46,362 nt of DNA, from IMG/VR virus record IMGVR_UViG_3300009011_000008, positions 1-46,362 of that record; one strand, 5' to 3'. This stretch comes from a virus. Numbering within the stretch: position 1 is the stretch's first letter; each line of letters starts with the position of its first letter. The notes under the pieces were generated by a model that ran no database searches, was not told the DNA's origin, and saw nothing but the letters and a program-made list of their open reading frames with translations. The translations under genes were made by a program, and so were the position numbers. Below, piece after piece: positions 12,988-20,654 of this stretch.

Positions 12988-14403
12988 ATGTTTAATTTTT
13001 TTAAGAAAGAAGAAGTGAAGGTTAAGCAGGCACCCAAGTGGAATGCTTTATATCATGCAATAAAAAATTCTATAGATACGCCACCTAACTTCTATCCAGC
13101 TCCTCAAATTCCTGCTGGGGTGGCTCCTGCTGACCATGATATTATGGCAATGGATGGATTCTGTACAGCATCTCAATATGCTGGATTGGATGCACAATTT
13201 TATAGTTCTTATCTTGGTTACCAGACTTTAGCCCAACTTTCGCAATCTACCGAATATCGCCTAGTTGCTGAAACATTTGCTCAAGAGATGACGCGCGAAT
13301 GGGGTAAGATCAAGGGCGATAATCCTGAAAAGATTGGGATTCTTGAAGAGGAAATGACTCGGCTTGGGATTAGAAATCTAATTAGAAAACATATTGAAAC
13401 TGATTACCTATTCGGAGGTTCTCAATTCTACATTCGGATTAAGGGGCAGGAGGATAAAACCGACTTACCTTTGTTGATTAATGAGAAAGGCATTAAGAAA
13501 GGTTCGTTAGATGGTTTTGCGGTTGTTGAGCCGCTATGGTCTACTCCTAGCCTATATAATTCAAATGATGCGCTTGCAGATGATTTCTTTAAGCCGAAAC
13601 AATGGTGGGTGTTAGGTAAGAATGTACACCATAGTCGATTGCTTACGTTAGTTATGCGCCCTGTTCCAGATATGTTGAAGCCAGCTTATAACTTCTACGG
13701 CGTATCGATGACCCAGTTAATGCTTCCATATGTGCAACGTTTTCAATCTATTGCTGATGCAGTCGCGAAACTAATTACTATGTTTAGCTTAACAGGGTTA
13801 AAGACAGACATGTCCGCAATCTTACAAGGAGAGGAGGGTGGGGGTAACGAGTTAATTAATCGACTTAAAACATTAGCCGTGATGCGAGACAATAACGGTA
13901 TTTTGGCGACTGATGCACAAACCGAGGAATTCTTCCAAATTAACACCCCTTTATCGGGATTGGATACATTGGTTGATAAGTTTACTCAGATGCAAGCATA
14001 TCCATCAAAGATGCCAATTCTTAAAATCTTTGGCACACCAACTGCTGGGCTTGGCAATACTTCTGATGGTGAAATTAGGGTGTTTTATGATAACGTTTCA
14101 GCTCAGCAAGAGGCCTTCTTAGTTCCTCAGTTATCTGTAATCCTGAAATGTTTGCAGCTTAACCTTTGGGGTGAAATTGACCCATCAATCGAGTTTAAGT
14201 TCAATCCTCTATATCAATTAGATGATAATGAACGCGCTGACGTAAACTTGAAGAAAGCCCAGACTGATCAAATTTACATGCAAGAGGGTGTGATGAGTAA
14301 TGATGAAGTTCGTGAGCATCTTAACAATGACGAAGATAGTGGTTATAGTTTAGAAGGTAATGCGCCTGAAGTGGATCCTTATGGAGGTAGTGAAAATGAA
14401 TGA
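12988..14403 (+). CDS. Portal protein, DUF1073 family (471 aa)
   Basis: ATG 12988 follows GGAAGGT. Features of the DUF1073 portal family: LGYQTLAQLSQSTEYRLVAETFAQEMTREW, then KHIETDYLFGGSQFYIRI, and FGTPTAGLGNTSDGEIRVFYD. It forms the 12-subunit ring at the capsid vertex. The Pfam family also carries an anti-CBASS (Acb1) label in some annotations; nothing here supports that role. It overlaps the next small gene by eight bases. Confidence 0.92.
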   Translation: MFNFFKKEEVKVKQAPKWNALYHAIKNSIDTPPNFYPAPQIPAGVAPADHDIMAMDGFCTASQYAGLDAQFYSSYLGYQTLAQLSQSTEYRLVAETFAQEMTREWGKIKGDNPEKIGILEEEMTRLGIRNLIRKHIETDYLFGGSQFYIRIKGQEDKTDLPLLINEKGIKKGSLDGFAVVEPLWSTPSLYNSNDALADDFFKPKQWWVLGKNVHHSRLLTLVMRPVPDMLKPAYNFYGVSMTQLMLPYVQRFQSIADAVAKLITMFSLTGLKTDMSAILQGEEGGGNELINRLKTLAVMRDNNGILATDAQTEEFFQINTPLSGLDTLVDKFTQMQAYPSKMPILKIFGTPTAGLGNTSDGEIRVFYDNVSAQQEAFLVPQLSVILKCLQLNLWGEIDPSIEFKFNPLYQLDDNERADVNLKKAQTDQIYMQEGVMSNDEVREHLNNDEDSGYSLEGNAPEVDPYGGSENE

Positions 14404-14578
14404 ATTTAAATCTGGAGATTGGGTTGTTTTGGATAATGACGACAAATCCATTTATCAGATAAATCATTATTCTCACATTGGGAATGGATTTATTATGAAG
14501 TGCGGCAAGGCTGTTGCATATTGCTTGGTTAAAAGACTGGCAACTTTGGAAGAAATTAATTTAGGTTGTGTTGTTTAA
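14396..14578 (+). CDS. Small KOW-like cargo protein, copy 2 (60 aa)
   Basis: MNEFKSGDWVVLDNDDKSIYQI: the same opening as the gene at 17563 (MSEFKTNDFVVLLKEGTKDYL). GGAGGT at 14383-14388 marks ATG 14396. It sits between portal and head-morphogenesis genes, so it would be made late although its relatives are early or accessory. Function unknown. Confidence 0.68.
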   Translation: MNEFKSGDWVVLDNDDKSIYQINHYSHIGNGFIMKCGKAVAYCLVKRLATLEEINLGCVV

Positions 14579-15346
14579 ATGCAAGTAACCCTTGAGTCAA
14601 TCGCGCCCAACGCATCCTTGACCAAATGGTACAGGGAGCAAATGCAATCTATGATGGATGAGATGCGGAAAGACATTATTAATGATGTCGTTAAACCGTA
14701 TAACTCGGAAATCGCCATGGATGGCATTTTGGATTGGATGGGCCATGTTGTTGATGGGATTGTCAAGAAATGGCAAGGAATGCTAGATGGCTTGTCTCAA
14801 GATGTGGCTAGGGAGTTGGTTGGTAAGTCTAAAACACATTATGATCGACGCTTACTTAATATTCTTAAGCGGCGTGGATTTACTGTTAATTTCAGAAATA
14901 CTGAATATGTGCAAGATCAGGCGCAAATTGCTTTAGGTGAAAATGTTGCTCTAATTAAGTCTATTGGTAATGATTATCTTGATAAAGTGCGTTCTGCTGT
15001 TTGGCGCAGTGTAAAGAACGGCTATGATGTTGAAGGTTTAATTAAACAATTACGCGAGATTGACGGCGTAACAGATCGTAGAGCAAAGAACATTGCTAAG
15101 GATCAAACAGCCAAGTTAAACCAAGCGTTCGAAAAAGCTAGGGCTGAGGAATTAGGCATAACTGAGGCCATCTGGCTTCATTCGCACGCTGGGAAGCAAC
15201 CTAGAGAAAGTCACGTCAAAGCTAATGGAAAAAGATTTAGTCTTAAAGATGGATTGGTAATTGATGGCGTTGCAACATGGCCCGCCGTTGCTATTAATTG
15301 CAGATGTAGAGCTAAGCTCATTATTGAAATACCTGATAGCCCTTAA
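14579..15346 (+). CDS. Minor head protein, SPP1 gp7/Mu F-like (255 aa)
   Basis: The C-terminal half has the head-morphogenesis signature: RAKNIAKDQTAKLNQAFEKAR, W-L-H-S-H-A-G-K-Q-P-R-E-S-H, and PAVAINCRCRAKLIIEI, with the paired cysteines of the family. It is incorporated near the portal and assists assembly or DNA ejection. Position after the portal is standard. It starts immediately after the previous stop. Confidence 0.9.
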   Translation: MQVTLESIAPNASLTKWYREQMQSMMDEMRKDIINDVVKPYNSEIAMDGILDWMGHVVDGIVKKWQGMLDGLSQDVARELVGKSKTHYDRRLLNILKRRGFTVNFRNTEYVQDQAQIALGENVALIKSIGNDYLDKVRSAVWRSVKNGYDVEGLIKQLREIDGVTDRRAKNIAKDQTAKLNQAFEKARAEELGITEAIWLHSHAGKQPRESHVKANGKRFSLKDGLVIDGVATWPAVAINCRCRAKLIIEIPDSP

Positions 15347-15361
15347 CTGGGCTTTCTTTTT
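15338..15361 (+). terminator. Terminator after the head-morphogenesis gene
   Basis: AGCCC, loop TTAACT, GGGCT, then T-rich. It separates the packaging genes from the cargo block that follows. Confidence 0.75.
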
Positions 15362-15371
15362 AATTACAATA

Positions 15372-15385
15372 TTTGCTATTGCGAA
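15372..15385. promoter_or_regulatory. Operator copy 6 (TTTGCTATTGCGAA)
   Basis: Matches the operator consensus. It lies over the -35 box of the promoter that opens the 15433-18707 cargo block. Confidence 0.68.
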
Positions 15386-15407
15386 TTATATTTAATAGTG
15401 ATACTAT
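15379..15407 (+). promoter_or_regulatory. Promoter of the first cargo block
   Basis: TTGCGA (15379-15384), 17 bp, TACTAT (15402-15407), located after a terminator and before ATG 15433. Confidence 0.6.
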
Positions 15408-15432
15408 AAATTATCTTTTGGGAGTAAATGAA

Positions 15433-16125
15433 ATGAACTGTGAAAAATTACATAATGCACTGGCATTAAAAGATCAAGAAATTAAAGAGCGCAAAGAAAA
15501 TACAATCCGTTGCTTTGAGATTGTTAAAGCTTGGGCGCTTGATAAGGTTGTTGAGGGGACAATTAAAAATGAATTTAAATCATCAGTTTGTCTTTATGAA
15601 GGTGAAGTTTATGGTTATTTATTAAAAGAAATAGGGGTGGATGTTTCTAATTTGCATTATGATATCTCTTGGTCTCTATATAGTCGAGATAAGGCAAACA
15701 TTAACTATACTGGCTATTATATTGGAAAGATGTTTCTAGGTATTGATGAGAAAAATGAAGAATATCGCAAACACATTATAGAAAGCAGAAGCAAGGAAAT
15801 TGAGCAATATGAAAATTTAGACAAATTTAAACAAAGATTTGATTGTTCTCTGTTCTGGAATTTAATTGACAATCATATTTTAAGACACGGATTTAAGACA
15901 GAGGTTATAAAAAACATATGGGGTCAAAGAGTTGTTAGAAATGGTTGCTATATAACAACCAGAAGTAAGTTGGAAAAGGCTTGCTGCCCTGCTGGTAAAA
16001 AAGAATCACCACAATATCGAGTAGATGGTGAGCCAAACATGACAGCGCAATATATTTTTGCAATTTCCATTATCGTAGTGATATTTGCTATTGCAGCATT
16101 ATTTATTTTTGGAGGCTTGAAATGA
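15433..16125 (+). CDS. Tail-anchored membrane protein, cargo gene (230 aa)
   Basis: Not recognised. ATG 15433 has GGGAG nine bases upstream. Residues 1-190 are soluble and charged with several cysteines (including ACCPAGKKE near 190). The last 26 residues are one hydrophobic span (TAQYIFAISIIVVIFAIAAL). First gene of a block with its own operator-controlled promoter inside the structural region. An envelope-linked host-modifying role is plausible but unproven. Confidence 0.75.
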   Translation: MNCEKLHNALALKDQEIKERKENTIRCFEIVKAWALDKVVEGTIKNEFKSSVCLYEGEVYGYLLKEIGVDVSNLHYDISWSLYSRDKANINYTGYYIGKMFLGIDEKNEEYRKHIIESRSKEIEQYENLDKFKQRFDCSLFWNLIDNHILRHGFKTEVIKNIWGQRVVRNGCYITTRSKLEKACCPAGKKESPQYRVDGEPNMTAQYIFAISIIVVIFAIAALFIFGGLK

Positions 16126-16173
16126 CCCAATCAAAACAGCAGCATATAGAAAACTTTTGAAGGAGAATTGAGC

Positions 16174-16386
16174 ATGATAACAGTTGAAGTTCATCCACAT
16201 GCAAAGCCAAAGCATTTAACAATAATTGCTAAGCAGAATAATAAGCAGTTGTTAAAGTCTCCAATGGCTTGCAAGTCTATGACAAAAAAAGCGGTGGAAT
16301 CTCAAATCAGAAAAGATTTAAAGGTATATGACACGCCCTTGTATGGTGGGTTGTCTATTTTTTATTTTGTAAAACTTGGAGAGTGA
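16174..16386 (+). CDS. Hypothetical basic protein (70 aa)
   Basis: AAGGAG at 16161-16165 marks ATG 16174. Basic, beta-rich opening (MITVEVHPHAKPKHLTIIAK). Function unknown. The 48 bases upstream contain a 12-codon frame (16122-16160) that may be a remnant of another gene. Confidence 0.65.
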   Translation: MITVEVHPHAKPKHLTIIAKQNNKQLLKSPMACKSMTKKAVESQIRKDLKVYDTPLYGGLSIFYFVKLGE

Positions 16387-16419
16387 GATGATTAAACAAA
16401 AACGTGACGGGGTGAAGGG

Positions 16420-16704
16420 ATGAACAGAAATTAAATTGGGAAAATATGTATTCGTAAGGGCAATAAGTTTCAAGAGCCTTCTGCTGTGTTTGTTAGCGGC
16501 ATTAATGGCCTTGGAATGCTTATCTGCCGAGTAATCAACACTGGTTCAATGGTTATGTCGGAGCCTGATGAAGAGGGTGAATTGCTTGATTTTGACTTTA
16601 AGAAACTTGAGCTGATGCGTGCCGAGGGGGATGTGGAAATTTCCAAAAGATCTGTGCGCCTAAGTGAAGAAAGATATCAAGAGATTTTGGAGGAGAGCCA
16701 ATGA
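16420..16704 (+). pseudogene. Frameshifted small cargo gene (open part 16486-16704)
   Basis: From ATG 16420 the frame meets TAA after four codons (16432-16434). Dropping one A near 16423 gives M-T-E-I-K-L-G-K-Y-V-F-V, and restoring one A near 16456 joins it in frame to K-G-N-K-F-Q-E-P-S-A-V-F-V-S-G-I-N-G-L, which runs to the stop at 16704. Two compensating single-base changes would thus rebuild one continuous protein of about 94 aa. As sequenced, only a fragment from GTG 16486 could be made. Function unknown; acidic C-terminus. Confidence 0.5.
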
Positions 16705-17339
16705 AAGCCACCCAATTTATCAAAGACCACGGTGTTGAGAAGGCGAGAAAAGGAATGATTTATGGTGTAGGAATTAACGATTTAAGAGAACCTGTATGTA
16801 ATGATGGTGAAAAGCTGCCACAATACACAATGTGGCAAAGAATGCTAAGTAGAGCATATAGTAAAAGCTTTTTAGGCAAGAGGCCAACCTATGTTGGAAC
16901 ATCTGTTTGTGATAGATGGTTAAGATTAAGTAACTTTATGCAAGATGTTCAAACTATAGAAAATTACGACAAGGCCATAAACTCTGGTTGGCAATTGGAT
17001 AAAGATGTCCTAACTAAAGGTAATAAACATTATTCATTGTCTACATGCTGCTTTGTTCCAAGAGAAATTAACACTCTTTTAATTAATAGTAAGAAAACGC
17101 GCGGTGAATATCCAATAGGTGTTTTTTATGACAATCGAGACAAGAAGATAAGAGCTTGTGTGAAGATTGATAAGCGCAATAAATTTATTGGATCATTTAA
17201 TAATGTTGAAGATGCTTTTCAAGCATACAAACAGGCAAAAGAGCATCACATTAAAGAAGTGGCAGAAAGATGGAAAGGTATTATTGCAGACAATGTTTAT
17301 CAAGCTTTAATTAACTGGAAGGTTGAAATCACAGACTAG
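16701..17339 (+). CDS. AP2/HNH-type homing endonuclease-like protein (212 aa)
   Basis: Pattern of phage free-standing endonucleases: YGVGINDL, YTMWQRMLSRAYSK, VCDRWLRLSNFMQD, LDKDVLTKGNKHYS and FVPREINTLL. This is followed by an AP2-like DNA-binding region (IGVFYDNRDKKIRACVKIDK, IGSFNNVEDAFQAYKQAK). The first 16 residues (MKATQFIKDHGVEKAR) look like the start of an unrelated family of small phage proteins, so the enzyme may have fused onto a resident gene. It overlaps the previous frame by ATGA. Confidence 0.75.
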   Translation: MKATQFIKDHGVEKARKGMIYGVGINDLREPVCNDGEKLPQYTMWQRMLSRAYSKSFLGKRPTYVGTSVCDRWLRLSNFMQDVQTIENYDKAINSGWQLDKDVLTKGNKHYSLSTCCFVPREINTLLINSKKTRGEYPIGVFYDNRDKKIRACVKIDKRNKFIGSFNNVEDAFQAYKQAKEHHIKEVAERWKGIIADNVYQALINWKVEITD

Positions 17340-17387
17340 GTGTAAATATGAAATTATTCTATTACGAATCGATCTACGGAGAAGGGA

Positions 17388-17570
17388 ATGATCTACAAAC
17401 ACAATAAGACTGGAAATCTCTATTCGCTAGTTGCAATCGCTAATAAGTGCGACAACGAGAAGTTTCCAAAGATGGTTGTCTATCAAAGCCTGAGTGACGG
17501 AAATGTTTATGCACGACCATATAAAGACTTTTTCAATGCATTTTCGATTAAAGGAGCCAGCCATGAGTGA
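17388..17570 (+). CDS. DUF1653-type small protein (60 aa)
   Basis: YKHNKTGNLYSLVAIAN, then MVVYQSLSDGNVYARPYKDF, the DUF1653 pattern. ATG 17388 follows GAGAAGGGA. A 19-codon frame (17348-17407) overlaps its start and may be a remnant. Function unknown. Confidence 0.78.
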   Translation: MIYKHNKTGNLYSLVAIANKCDNEKFPKMVVYQSLSDGNVYARPYKDFFNAFSIKGASHE

Positions 17571-17844
17571 GTTTAAAACAAATGACTTTGTGGTTCTTTT
17601 AAAAGAAGGAACTAAGGATTATTTGCTGCAAGTTGTTGAGCATAAATATACCGATGATCTTTACCGAGTGAAGATTCTGAAAACTGGTCAATATGGTCCA
17701 GTATTTAAAGATGAAATTCGTTTAGCCAAGAAGGAAGAAGTGGCAGCAGGCCACCGCATTGACACAAAACAAATCGAAGACATTGGCGATGACCGAGACA
17801 TGAGCCAACACATTTCGCCAAACTGCAAAGCTAAGGATGTTTGA
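17563..17844 (+). CDS. Small KOW-like cargo protein, copy 3 (93 aa)
   Basis: ATG 17563 behind AAGGAG. MSEFKTNDFVVLLKEGTKDY ... LYRVKILKTGQYGPVF resembles a small SH3/KOW barrel, with a polar C-terminal tail (KQIEDIGDDRDMSQH). Paralogous opening to the gene at 14396. Function unknown. Confidence 0.65.
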   Translation: MSEFKTNDFVVLLKEGTKDYLLQVVEHKYTDDLYRVKILKTGQYGPVFKDEIRLAKKEEVAAGHRIDTKQIEDIGDDRDMSQHISPNCKAKDV

Positions 17845-17845
17845 G

Positions 17846-18196
17846 ATGGATAAGAATAATGAGTTACTAGAAGCGTTCATTAACTGGTTTATGCGCGAAT
17901 ATTCGAACTTTGGCGGTAAACCTATTTCAGAAAGATATGAAGAGGCATTCGATACATTCAACAACGATTTTATTGATGCTCGTTACGAAGCTTTCCAAGA
18001 CGGATGGAAGGCACAGCAAGCGAAAGTGGAGGAGCTGCAAAAGCGAATAGACATTATGCAAGAAAAGATTAATGAGGTAATAGATTATATAGGAAATGAA
18101 TTTGACGATTTTTATCTTGGAGAAACAAATAGTGATATTCACAAGATATTAACTGTGGATTTAGAGCAAGCGCTCAAGGGTGAAAGCAATGACTGA
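17846..18196 (+). CDS. Hypothetical coiled-coil protein (116 aa)
   Basis: Contains EAFQDGWKAQQAKVEELQKRI, a segment shared by many accessory phage proteins (Ea22-like context), flanked by acidic helices. ATG 17846 is preferred for spacing from AAGG; ATG 17837 is possible. Function unknown. Confidence 0.68.
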   Translation: MDKNNELLEAFINWFMREYSNFGGKPISERYEEAFDTFNNDFIDARYEAFQDGWKAQQAKVEELQKRIDIMQEKINEVIDYIGNEFDDFYLGETNSDIHKILTVDLEQALKGESND

Positions 18197-18269
18197 AATT
18201 AAATGCCAACACGAATATCAATACAACTGGCTATTTAAAAGCTATATTGCATCCATTGTGATGAGGTGA
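18189..18269 (+). pseudogene. Cys/His zinc protein truncated by a one-base deletion
   Basis: ATG 18189 gives M-T-E-I-K-C-Q-H-E-Y-Q-Y-N-W-L-F-K-S-Y-I and then A-S-I-V-M-R-stop. Adding one T at 18249 changes the end to Y-I-C-I-H-C-D-E-V-M, which completes the C-x-H ... C-x-x-C metal site of the family seen intact at 9500-9628. In the restored frame it would run on into the frame of the next gene. Confidence 0.5.
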
Positions 18270-18457
18270 TGAAATATGAAGAAATAGGATCAAAAGTTCC
18301 AGAAGATGCAACACACAAACACAAATATTATGTTGGTTATTTTACTGGATACATGTATTACAAAATAATTGATGGGAATTTGTATGCGTGGGTTAATTGC
18401 TTCCAAGAATGGATTCTTGATAAGTTTACAAGACAATCAGAATTGGAGGAAATTTAA
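18269..18457 (+). CDS. 'PEDATH' small protein, copy 2 (62 aa)
   Basis: MKYEEIGSKVPEDATHKHKY opens like the genes at 10695 and 18459. Aromatic-rich after that (YYVGYFTGYMYYKI). GAGG lies just upstream, inside the end of the broken gene at 18189. Function unknown. Confidence 0.65.
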   Translation: MKYEEIGSKVPEDATHKHKYYVGYFTGYMYYKIIDGNLYAWVNCFQEWILDKFTRQSELEEI

Positions 18458-18458
18458 A

Positions 18459-18707
18459 ATGATTGAAGAAATCCGCGCCAATGCTCCAGATGGTGCGACG
18501 CATTACATGAGCAATAAATATACAGGAATAACTTATTTAAAAATAGGTAATAATTTTTTTAAAAATTATTTTGAATGCAAAGCTTATGTTAAGCGTAAAG
18601 GGTGGTGTGGGGAGTTAACCATAAAGAAATGTTGGTTCTTTTGCACGTATTATAGGGTATTTTTTGATTCTGACCCTTGGGCAAGAACAGATGCACACAT
18701 CCTTTAA
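18459..18707 (+). CDS. 'APDGATHY' small protein, copy 3 (82 aa)
   Basis: MIEEIRANAPDGATHYMSNKY is the closest relative of copy 1 (10695). GGAGG at 18445-18449. Longer than its paralogues, with a Cys/Trp/Phe-rich end (KKCWFFCTYYRVFF). Tandem with copy 2, suggesting local duplication. It closes the cargo block and is followed by a terminator. Confidence 0.67.
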   Translation: MIEEIRANAPDGATHYMSNKYTGITYLKIGNNFFKNYFECKAYVKRKGWCGELTIKKCWFFCTYYRVFFDSDPWARTDAHIL

Positions 18708-18710
18708 AAC

Positions 18711-18737
18711 AAAGCCCCTTCATTGAGGGCTTTTTTA
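18711..18737 (+). terminator. Terminator closing the first cargo block
   Basis: AAGCCC, loop of nine, GGGCTT, then T run. Confidence 0.75.
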
Positions 18738-18786
18738 TTGCCCAAAATAAAACTATAATCAAGAAAACTGATATGGGGTGATCAAA

Positions 18787-20136
18787 ATGCCTTTAGAAAA
18801 AGGTAAATCACAAGATGTAATACATCGGAACATTAAAGAGCTAATTGACTCAGGTAAACCAAAGGATCAAGCGATTGCTATTGCCTATCGTGAAGCTGGC
18901 ATGGCAACCGATACCGATTTCGACAAGCTTGAAGAATTGTTTAATGAATGGCTTGATGAAGAAAAAAAAGAGCCAGAGCATGCAATGGATTCGATGCGTC
19001 ATTATGACAACAATGGGCATTTAGTTGTTAAGCGCACAGTAATCACTAAGGCTGCTGTTAATCCTTACAAGGGTTCATCTATCCCGCGTTGGAAAGAATT
19101 GGGGTTAGATCCAAATAAAACATATAACCTGTTGCGTGATCCAGAAGAACTACGCAAGGCTTTAGATACATTTGCAGCTATTCCTCTTCTCATTCGCCAC
19201 ACTCCTATTGATGCCAATAATCCAGAAATTGACTCTGTAATTGGAGCTATCGGGTCGGAATTCGAGATGGATGAAGATGGTCGGGTTTGGTCATTAATTC
19301 GTGTAACAACACAGGAAGGGATTGACTACATTGAAAGTAAGAAATTAGGTGAATTATCTGCTGGGTATGCCTATGTTGCAGATATGACATCGGGTACTTT
19401 TAATGGTGAGCCTTATGATGGTATTATGCGTGAGATAGAAGGTAATCACGTTGCTATCGTAGAGCGTGGTAGAATCGGAAGTGATGCGATTATCGCTGAC
19501 AGTATAGAGGGTCAATTAATGGCTAAAAAAATTGTAATGAAGAAAGGTGGCCTTGCCAAGTTGCGCGAGCAATTAGGCATGGATTCTGCCGAAGACATCA
19601 AAAAAACCATTATGGCGGTTCATAAGGCATTGGCCCTTGATGAAGATGATAAAAAGTCTGATGCCGAAGATGAGGATGATGACAAAAAGGCAGAAGATGA
19701 AGAAGATGTTGAAATTGTAGAGGATGAGGAAGATAAACAAACTCAAGCCGACAAAGACAATGAATCTGAAGCTATGCGCTTAAAAGCGCGTGAAAAGCGC
19801 GAAGAAAAAGATCGTGAGCGTGATAAAGAACAAGCTCAAGATATGGCTATGGATGCTGCCGAAATCCGTGGTGGCATTATGAACATCTTTAAGGCTGGTC
19901 GTGAAGTTGAGCCTTTAGTTGGTCAAATTGCCTTAGATGGCTTCTCATCTGATCATGCTGTCTATGAATATGCACTTAAACAAAAAGGCGTAGATACAAA
20001 AGGCATTAATACTGCTGGCCTTGCTGCTTTGGTTAAGGCTCAAAAAACTGGTGGTATTGCAATGGATTCAGCTTCTAACGCGCCTAAAGGTAAAGTTAGT
20101 GAATCGGTTAGCACACTTTTAAACAAATACCGTTAA
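18787..20136 (+). CDS. Head maturation protease with scaffold domain, DUF2213 (449 aa)
   Basis: Residues about 70-250 match DUF2213 (TVITKAAVNPYKGSSIPRW, LRDPEELRKALDTFAAIPLLIRHTP, GELSAGYAYVAD, GNHVAIVERGR), a capsid-protease family. Residues about 286-345 are a dense Asp/Glu/Lys tract, then a Lys/Arg/Glu helix, as expected for a fused scaffold. GGGGTG precedes ATG 18787. It would assemble with, then process, the capsid protein encoded two genes downstream. Confidence 0.87.
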   Translation: MPLEKGKSQDVIHRNIKELIDSGKPKDQAIAIAYREAGMATDTDFDKLEELFNEWLDEEKKEPEHAMDSMRHYDNNGHLVVKRTVITKAAVNPYKGSSIPRWKELGLDPNKTYNLLRDPEELRKALDTFAAIPLLIRHTPIDANNPEIDSVIGAIGSEFEMDEDGRVWSLIRVTTQEGIDYIESKKLGELSAGYAYVADMTSGTFNGEPYDGIMREIEGNHVAIVERGRIGSDAIIADSIEGQLMAKKIVMKKGGLAKLREQLGMDSAEDIKKTIMAVHKALALDEDDKKSDAEDEDDDKKAEDEEDVEIVEDEEDKQTQADKDNESEAMRLKAREKREEKDRERDKEQAQDMAMDAAEIRGGIMNIFKAGREVEPLVGQIALDGFSSDHAVYEYALKQKGVDTKGINTAGLAALVKAQKTGGIAMDSASNAPKGKVSESVSTLLNKYR

Positions 20137-20148
20137 GGAGCGCATTAG

Positions 20149-20643
20149 ATGAGCTTTCAAAAAACAGTAAACCTAAACCCGCCAATTGGTGTGGTTGGAA
20201 CATTTGCCTCTATCGGTGTGTCTCACACTGCATTGGCTGGCGTTGAACAATTTGTTGCTGGAACTAATGGCGCTGTAATTGCTCGATTTGCTTGGTGCGA
20301 TACAGTTGGCGGAACAGTTCAAAATGCTAAGCCTGCCAATACAACTAATTGGGTAATTGGTTTTCTTGAGCGTGATACAAATATTGCTGTCATCACTGAC
20401 TGGCAAGGTCCATGGTCAATGACCATTCCAAGTGGCTTACCTGTTAGTGCTTATGACCGTGGCGACTTTTTCGTAAAAGCAACTACAGTAGCAACTGTTG
20501 GTCAAAAAGTTTTTGCATCTGATACAGATGGAACCATTAAAACTGATGCTGCTGGAGCAACTGTTGCAGGACACACAGAAACCAACTTTACTGTTGCATC
20601 TTCTGGCCCTGTTGGTACAGTTCTTAAGATCACGGCGCAATAA
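20149..20643 (+). CDS. Capsid cement/decoration protein (164 aa)
   Basis: Gly/Ala/Thr/Val-rich beta protein (GVVGTFASIGVSHTALAGVEQFVAG, SGLPVSAYDRGDFFVKA, VGQKVFASDTDG) in the slot between protease and major capsid protein. This matches structural cement proteins of the DUF2213/DUF2184 capsid systems. Separated from the capsid gene by 11 bases with AAGGAG. Confidence 0.8.
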   Translation: MSFQKTVNLNPPIGVVGTFASIGVSHTALAGVEQFVAGTNGAVIARFAWCDTVGGTVQNAKPANTTNWVIGFLERDTNIAVITDWQGPWSMTIPSGLPVSAYDRGDFFVKATTVATVGQKVFASDTDGTIKTDAAGATVAGHTETNFTVASSGPVGTVLKITAQ

Positions 20644-20654
20644 GGAGCTAATAA

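Noticed and set aside
12988-14403. Anti-CBASS (Acb1) function for the DUF1073 protein
   Set aside because: Size, gene order after terL and the family's portal motifs identify a portal. The Acb1 label is a database naming issue for this family.
16122-16160. 12-codon ORF MTQSKQQHIENF
   Set aside because: Too short to claim as a gene. It may be the leftover start of a lost accessory gene.
18731-18759. Promoter with TATAAT before the protease gene
   Set aside because: TATAAT at 18754-18759 has no credible -35 at 16-18 bp; the T run there belongs to the preceding terminator. Left out as unsupported.
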